Source: an uncultured bacterium
Lineage (GTDB): Bacteria > Patescibacteriota > Minisyncoccia > Phycocordibacterales > UBA9973
Assembly: GCA_903907175.1 (NCBI GenBank)
Contig: CAIVNB010000071.1
Coordinates: 1-25,750, forward strand
Direction of reading: 5' to 3'
Length of the DNA: 25,750 nucleotides
Within the stretch, counting starts at the first letter, position 1. Each line of letters opens with the position of its first letter. The notes beneath the pieces are model-generated. The model made no database searches. It had not been told where the DNA came from and was given only the letters and a program-made list of their open reading frames with translations. Shown here one piece after another: positions 21,630-25,750 of this stretch. A program made the translations under genes and the position numbers.

Positions 21630-23180
21630 ATGAAAGCAAATCATATAAAAAGATCCCAAATACCCAAAAATGTTTCACATGTAACGAATACCTTAGAAAA
21701 GGTAGGTTTTGAGGCATATCTAGTTGGTGGGTGCGTTAGAGATTTAATATTGGACAGAGAACCGAAAGATTGGGATATTACAACAAATGCCAAACCAGAA
21801 GAAATCATTAAACTGTTCGAAAAAACAGTTTACGAGAATACCTTTGGGACAGTAGGGGTCTGTCTGCCTATGCAGGCAGGTGTTCTTCGTGAAACAAAGA
21901 TGGGGGATGTTTCACAAGAAACATCTGAGAATGATGTTATTCGTGAAACACCAGAATATGACATCATTGAGGTTACTCCATATAGAATTGAAGCAAGATA
22001 TAGTGATTTTAGACATCCTGATGAAGTAAAATTTAGCGATAAGCTAGAGGATGATCTTAAAAGACGTGATTTTACGGTAAATGCTTTGGCCTATAGAGAA
22101 AATATTATAACGGACATGTTTGGTGGAATAAAGGACATTGAAGATAAAGTCTTAAGGACAGTAGGGGAACCCGATGATAGATTTAATGAAGATGCTTTGC
22201 GAATGTTGCGGGCAGTTCGTTTTTCGGTGCAATTAGATTTTTCTATTTCTCATGAAACATCAGAAAGTATTTTTAAAAATTCTCACTTAATAAAAAATAT
22301 TTCACAAGAAAGAATTCGTGATGAATTTGTAAAAATAATTATGTCTAAAAATCCAAGTGTTGGAATTTTATTGTTACAAAAATTTAATTTATTAAAATAT
22401 ATTATTCCGGAGCTTGAAGAGGGGATAAATTGTGAACAATCGGGCGAACATATTTATGACGTATGGAATCATTTACTTCATGCGTTGCAACATGCAGCAG
22501 ATAAAAATTGGTCTTTAGAAATAAGGCTTTCTGCGTTATTTCATGATATTGGGAAACCTGAATCTAGAAGACTTGCAGAGAAAGGGAAAAAGAAATTTAC
22601 TTTTTATGGCCATGAAGTTATCGGTGCAAGAATGACAAAAAAGATTTTGGAGAGATTAAAATTTTCAAATAAAGAAATTGAATTGGTGGACAAACTTGTT
22701 CGTAACCATATGTTTTTTTCTGATACAGAATTGATTACACTTTCTGCTGTGCGCAGAATTATTGCAAAAGTTGGGAAAGAAAATATTTGGGATTTAATGA
22801 ATGTCCGTGAGTGTGATCGAGTTGGGATGAAGAAAAAAGAAGCCCCATATCGATTACGAAAATATTTTGCTATGATAGAAGAAGCTCTTCATGATCCGAT
22901 TTCAGTTGGGCAGTTAAAAATTAATGGAAATTTTCTGATGAAAAGTGTTGGGATTAAGGCTGGACCTAGGATGGGATGGATTTTGAATGCTTTACTTGAA
23001 GAAGTGATAGATGATCCAATGAAAAATACTGAGGAACATCTTACAGAACTTGCGAAATCACTTGATTTACTTCCAGATGGAGCGTTGAAAGCATTGGGGG
23101 ACAGGGGAAAAGATAAAAAAGAAGAGTTAGAAGAAGAAGAGGTTGCGAAGCTGCATGAAAAGCATGGGGTAAGGAAATAA
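21630..23180 (+). CDS. cca: CCA-adding tRNA nucleotidyltransferase (class II, with HD domain)
   Basis: The enzyme adds or repairs the 3' CCA of tRNAs, needed here because three of the four visible tRNAs lack an encoded CCA. It has 516 residues. The nucleotidyltransferase core shows LVGGCVRD (31-38), catalytic D47-W-D49, and RRDFTVNALA (145-154). RMLRAVRF and an HD-type motif LFHDIGK near 300 follow. The family loop between FGTVGV (72-77) and DIIEVTPYR (111-119) is enlarged by about 33 residues. This insert is encoded by a GC palindrome followed by a 27-bp triplicate parS-like array; repeats read VLRET, VSQET, VIRET. Further parS-like words lie at 21671, 22244 and 22298. The catalytic residues are unaffected. 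Confidence 0.95.
   Translation: MKANHIKRSQIPKNVSHVTNTLEKVGFEAYLVGGCVRDLILDREPKDWDITTNAKPEEIIKLFEKTVYENTFGTVGVCLPMQAGVLRETKMGDVSQETSENDVIRETPEYDIIEVTPYRIEARYSDFRHPDEVKFSDKLEDDLKRRDFTVNALAYRENIITDMFGGIKDIEDKVLRTVGEPDDRFNEDALRMLRAVRFSVQLDFSISHETSESIFKNSHLIKNISQERIRDEFVKIIMSKNPSVGILLLQKFNLLKYIIPELEEGINCEQSGEHIYDVWNHLLHALQHAADKNWSLEIRLSALFHDIGKPESRRLAEKGKKKFTFYGHEVIGARMTKKILERLKFSNKEIELVDKLVRNHMFFSDTELITLSAVRRIIAKVGKENIWDLMNVRECDRVGMKKKEAPYRLRKYFAMIEEALHDPISVGQLKINGNFLMKSVGIKAGPRMGWILNALLEEVIDDPMKNTEEHLTELAKSLDLLPDGALKALGDRGKDKKEELEEEEVAKLHEKHGVRK
21671..21686. promoter_or_regulatory. parS-like site near the cca 5' end (13/16)
   Basis: TGTTTCACATGTAACG encodes NVSHVTN (residues 14-20), before the nucleotidyltransferase core. 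Three mismatches to consensus. Confidence 0.4.
21860..21880. repeat. GC palindrome copy inside cca
   Basis: CTGTCTGC and GCAGGCAG flank CTAT with one wobble mismatch. It resembles the 20-bp palindrome at 20493-20512. It is read through as part of GVCLPMQAG and directly abuts the parS-like array. Confidence 0.6.
21881..21961. repeat. 27-bp triplicate parS-like array embedded in cca
   Basis: Three 27-bp units start at 21881, 21908 and 21935. Each begins with a 16-mer resembling parS: TGTTCTTCGTGAAACA (13/16), TGTTTCACAAGAAACA (14/16) and TGTTATTCGTGAAACA (13/16). The units encode nine-residue repeats: VLRETKMGD, VSQETSEND, VIRETPEYD. An exact parS in this frame would read V-S-R-E-T. Confidence 0.75.
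22244..22259. promoter_or_regulatory. parS-like site in cca (13/16)
   Basis: TATTTCTCATGAAACA encodes ISHET. The spacing to the next word (22298) is 54 bp, twice 27. Confidence 0.35.
22298..22313. promoter_or_regulatory. Degenerate parS-like word in cca (12/16)
   Basis: TATTTCACAAGAAAGA encodes ISQER. It is the weakest member and may be chance. Confidence 0.2.
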
Positions 23181-23186
23181 AACAAA

Positions 23187-23774
23187 ATGAATTTTTTCAA
23201 TCCGGAATTTTTAATAAGTACTTTTGGTTATGTTGGGATCTTTTCCATAATTTTTATGGAGTCGGGTTTTTTCTTTGCGTTTTTCTTGCCGGGAGATACT
23301 TTGATTTTTACGGTTGGATTTCTGGCCTCGGCGGGAATTTTAAATATTTGGATTTCTTGGATTGGACTCGTTGTGGCTACTTTTTTGGGTGGACTTGTGG
23401 GATATTTGTTTGGTAAAAAAGTTGGACCTGCAATTTTTTTCAAAGAGGGTTCATTTTTATTTGATCCAAGCAATCTTGAACGTACAAAAAAGTTTTATGA
23501 AAAATACGGGTCTTGGGCTGTAGCTATGGGGCGTTTTGTGCCTGTTATAAGAACATTTGTGCCGATTCTCGCAGGAGTAGGAAGGATGAAATGGAATACG
23601 TTTTTGAGATTTAATACCTTAGGAGCGATATTATGGCCAAGTGTTGTGATGTTCGTGGGATATTTTTTTGGTAGTCAATTTCCAGCGATTCACCAATATG
23701 TAATGCCAGTAATTGGATTTCTTTTTTTAATAACTCTCATTCCAATATTTTGGGCGATGTTTAAAAAGAAGTGA
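23187..23774 (+). CDS. DedA / SNARE-associated (VTT-domain) membrane protein
   Basis: The protein has 195 residues and about five membrane segments. Typical DedA features are the re-entrant loop FLPGDTLIF near 33-41, a Gly-rich helix (GGLVGYLFGKKVG), and MGRFVPVIRTFVPILAGVGRM near 115-135 with the conserved Arg and Pro. DedA proteins sit in the cytoplasmic membrane and are linked to phospholipid (undecaprenyl phosphate or phosphatidylethanolamine) flipping and membrane homeostasis; the exact substrate is not readable here. It begins 6 nt after the cca stop with AAGGA upstream, so they form an operon. The GIY-YIG cassette begins 4 nt after its stop. Confidence 0.93.
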   Translation: MNFFNPEFLISTFGYVGIFSIIFMESGFFFAFFLPGDTLIFTVGFLASAGILNIWISWIGLVVATFLGGLVGYLFGKKVGPAIFFKEGSFLFDPSNLERTKKFYEKYGSWAVAMGRFVPVIRTFVPILAGVGRMKWNTFLRFNTLGAILWPSVVMFVGYFFGSQFPAIHQYVMPVIGFLFLITLIPIFWAMFKKK

Positions 23775-23777
23775 AAA

Positions 23778-24076
23778 CCCGCACACTTACTTTTTTATTT
23801 TTTTATGAACTACGTTTATGTAATCAAAAGTTTCGTCGATAGTGAATTATATATTGGAAGTACTACTGATTTAAAAAGAAGACTGCGCGAACATAATACT
23901 AAAAAAAGTTTTTCTACAAGACGGAGAGGTCCTTTTGAACTTATATATTATGAAGCATATAAAGATTTAAAAGACGCGAGAGACAGAGAAAAAGCTTTGA
24001 AATTAAGAGGCAACTCAAGAAAACATTTAATAAATAGACTCAAGCGCAGTCTTGGATAAAAAAGTAAGTGTGCGGG
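23778..24076. mobile_element. ~300-bp cassette with 21-bp perfect terminal inverted repeats and a GIY-YIG gene
   Basis: Positions 23778-23798 (beginning CCCGCACACTTACTTTTTTA) and 24056-24076 are exact reverse complements over 21 bp. They enclose only the 84-codon GIY-YIG ORF, whose stop lies in the right arm. Both ends are flanked by AAAA (23774-23777 and 24077-24080), which could be a 4-bp target duplication but is low-complexity. I infer a minimal mobile unit with a solo nuclease. Alternatively, the arms are a pair of regulatory hairpins. Confidence 0.6.
23805..24059 (+). CDS. Small GIY-YIG nuclease (UPF0213-like)
   Basis: The 84-residue protein is a solo GIY-YIG domain. The signature is VYVIKS at 4-9 and LYIGST at 15-20, then the KRRLREHN helix with the conserved Arg (24-31). 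A C-terminal helix with REKALKLRG carries the Glu that binds the catalytic metal in this fold. This family has SlxI-like and UPF0213 relatives and would nick or cut DNA if active. No Shine-Dalgarno is visible; the leader is T-rich. The gene is nearly all of the inverted-repeat cassette, so it may mobilise it, but no target is evident. Confidence 0.88.
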   Translation: MNYVYVIKSFVDSELYIGSTTDLKRRLREHNTKKSFSTRRRGPFELIYYEAYKDLKDARDREKALKLRGNSRKHLINRLKRSLG

Positions 24077-24114
24077 AAAAGGAGGATAAAAAAGATAACT
24101 CTATGATTTAGGTT

Positions 24115-25750
24115 TTAATAAATTTCTTGGTTATAGCAATTCTCGCAGTAGACAACTTCTGGTCTGTCTGGAGCATAAGCTGTTTCAAATTCATTCGAGC
24201 AACCCTCCTTCATGCATTTTCGGTGCCAAAGTTTACGAGGGTTTCTTTTCGCCATCCTATCTTTATGTCTGCATTCAAAATCTTTATGTGGAAGTGGTAA
24301 ATGCATTCTCTGGTAGAAAGAAAGTTCTGCTTGAGTGATTCTGAAATTTTTCTTACATTCCTCACATGCCAAAACCTCTTTTAAAATATTTTCATCCACG
24401 CTTTCAATTTTATTTGGGATATTTTTTATTGTTTCTTTACCATAAGTACCAGTCGTTTTTTCTTGCCAACGAAAGCCTCTCCTTGACGCTTCTTCTTTTG
24501 TTAAAGGAAAAAAATCATGTGCTAAAGTTTCGTTATAACAAAAAGGGGCAAGATTGGCAGGAAAATATTGTCCAAAGGTTTCGTCTTTTTTTAATTCATT
24601 TTCTATGTGTTCTCTTAGTTTCAGATATTCATCTTTTGAATATGTCTTGTTTAGAATCATATATTCACCCTTACGAATAGCAGTACAACCGATACCGCTA
24701 GTTAGATTCCAACAACTTTCGCAATACTCTACTTCATTCGAATAGAAGATAAAGGAACAATTTTTTGATTTACTAATCTGCATTGCGCCCATTATGTTAT
24801 AGCCAAATTCACACTTATAATAATAATTATTACAATCCCAGCTGTCGGTCGGATTTTCGGTGTCTGTCATATACGAACAATTTTTTGAATCATAAGTGTC
24901 ATATAGGGATACTCCTTGATGACAGTTGTGTAAATAATCACCGACAACATCGTGGCATTTAGTTTGACAAGCATATTTTACGATAGTTTTTTTCTTTAAC
25001 TCTTCAAACTCTTTTTTGGCTTTTTGGATACTTTCGTAATTAGTAAGGATTTCAGCTTTTTTCTTTTCGTATTCTTCTTTACTATATTTCACATTCAAAA
25101 TTGCATTAGTTAAATGTCTACCATTGGTACAGAAAATACAATTGCTGGAATCTCGCATGTTATAACAGAACAATAAATCGCTAGAAGATTGACATTGCTC
25201 GGAAAACATACATTTAAAACAATTTCGACAATCAAGACACTCATAACAAAGTTCTGATTCGTGTAAGAATGCGCAATCAACACAAAATTTATCTCGCTGA
25301 AGAAGTCTACTGTACATACAATCTTCATTGAAATCAGCGGCAAAGATTAAATAACAATCTTTGTTTTCAGCTGAGCCGTTGGTGTAATCACTTCTGATAT
25401 TATTTGAAATCATGATGCCAAGTCTAGGCACAGCTTCTAATAATTCTTTTAATTGAGAGAAGAAAGGTTTATTTAAATCGTAGTCTAAAGCAAAACTTTT
25501 CGGGTCCCATTTATCACTCCACCAACAATCATGGCAATACACTTTATAAATTGAATCGGAAGCATAAACGGAAATAAAATCCTTTTTACAAAGATCACAG
25601 GGTCTTTTATAAAAAGTTCTTTCGTTTCGAAATAATAAACGTCTTGCCATGCGACAATCGGGGCAGTATAGGGGAGGGGCAGTTTTCATCTGCTCGTAAA
25701 AAACAAGATCCGCATCTCGTACTTCGAATTCGTTTTCACATGTTTTACAA
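24115..25750 (-). CDS. CPR-type Cys-rich zinc-ribbon protein (5' end cut by window edge)
   Basis: The open frame has 544 in-window codons and runs past the right edge without a stop. The first ATG inside the window is at 25689, but codons upstream (C-K-T-C-E-N-E-F-E-V pattern) clearly belong to the same protein, so the true start lies outside. The N-terminus has zinc-ribbon Cys pairs (CKTC, CPDC, then CDLC and CHDC). A long middle region carries many spaced Cys, as in repeating metal-binding knuckles: CVDC, CYEC, CFKC, CESC. The C-terminal part has CEEC and a final zinc ribbon near CENC. Such proteins recur in Parcubacteria genomes, often misnamed CaiB/BaiF. Function is unknown; RNA/DNA binding or metal storage are possible. 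Confidence 0.85.
   Translation of the reverse strand, partial: CKTCENEFEVRDADLVFYEQMKTAPPLYCPDCRMARRLLFRNERTFYKRPCDLCKKDFISVYASDSIYKVYCHDCWWSDKWDPKSFALDYDLNKPFFSQLKELLEAVPRLGIMISNNIRSDYTNGSAENKDCYLIFAADFNEDCMYSRLLQRDKFCVDCAFLHESELCYECLDCRNCFKCMFSEQCQSSSDLLFCYNMRDSSNCIFCTNGRHLTNAILNVKYSKEEYEKKKAEILTNYESIQKAKKEFEELKKKTIVKYACQTKCHDVVGDYLHNCHQGVSLYDTYDSKNCSYMTDTENPTDSWDCNNYYYKCEFGYNIMGAMQISKSKNCSFIFYSNEVEYCESCWNLTSGIGCTAIRKGEYMILNKTYSKDEYLKLREHIENELKKDETFGQYFPANLAPFCYNETLAHDFFPLTKEEASRRGFRWQEKTTGTYGKETIKNIPNKIESVDENILKEVLACEECKKNFRITQAELSFYQRMHLPLPHKDFECRHKDRMAKRNPRKLWHRKCMKEGCSNEFETAYAPDRPEVVYCENCYNQEIY

Noticed and set aside
21881..21961. CRISPR array reading of the 27-bp repeats
   Set aside because: Units are contiguous with no spacers and lie in a continuous coding frame with protein-level periodicity.

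Overview
The window looks like a chromosomal segment of a Patescibacteria (CPR) bacterium, most likely Parcubacteria-like. The DNA is AT-rich with short or overlapping gene junctions, and most start codons lack a clear Shine-Dalgarno sequence. It carries protein types I associate with that group: a DUF5663-like small protein, a Cys-rich zinc-ribbon protein, an HTH plus LAGLIDADG-like protein, a tiny GIY-YIG nuclease, and large signal-peptide-bearing proteins without known families. This assignment rests on recognition of families, not on a database search.

Layout. Positions 1-7428 (minus strand) hold four exported or membrane-anchored proteins: a CARDB/Ig-like repeat surface protein cut by the window edge, a 956-residue protein with a signal peptide and a glycine-zipper segment, a membrane-anchored protein with a thrombospondin-type calcium loop, and a small exported protein. 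They follow a UvrD/PcrA helicase overlapping rsmA (7467-10267). A hairpin terminator at 10295-10311 ends an upstream minus-strand envelope operon (10348-17493): a membrane-anchored N-acetylmuramoyl-L-alanine amidase, a giant coiled-coil/glycine-rich protein, a DUF5663-like protein and a coiled-coil protein. A divergent control region at 17494-17660 leads on the plus strand to a LysM-M23 peptidase whose 5' end appears frameshifted. A ZIP metal transporter, tRNA-Gly(UCC), tRNA-Pro(UGG), YraN, tRNA-Gly(GCC), an HTH protein, tRNA-Arg(UCG), the CCA-adding enzyme, a DedA protein, a GIY-YIG cassette and a zinc-ribbon protein (cut by the right edge) complete the window.

The most unusual part is 20.1-22.4 kb. 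It carries about ten 16-bp sites resembling the ParB centromere parS (consensus TGTTTCACGTGAAACA). The best is 15/16, and three form an exact 27-bp tandem array embedded in frame in cca. The adjacent 311-nt intergenic region holds a perfect DnaA box inside a large imperfect inverted repeat. A second perfect DnaA box lies at 17649. Long gene blocks diverge from this area (minus to the left; cca and dedA on plus to the right). Together this suggests an origin-proximal centromere, although no dnaA, parA or parB gene is visible.

Other signals are a ~100-bp palindromic insert carried in frame in the helicase, a family of short GC-rich palindromes reused at several sites (one in cca), and a ~300-bp unit with 21-bp perfect terminal inverted repeats around the GIY-YIG gene. 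Three of the four tRNAs lack an encoded CCA end, which fits the presence of the cca gene.
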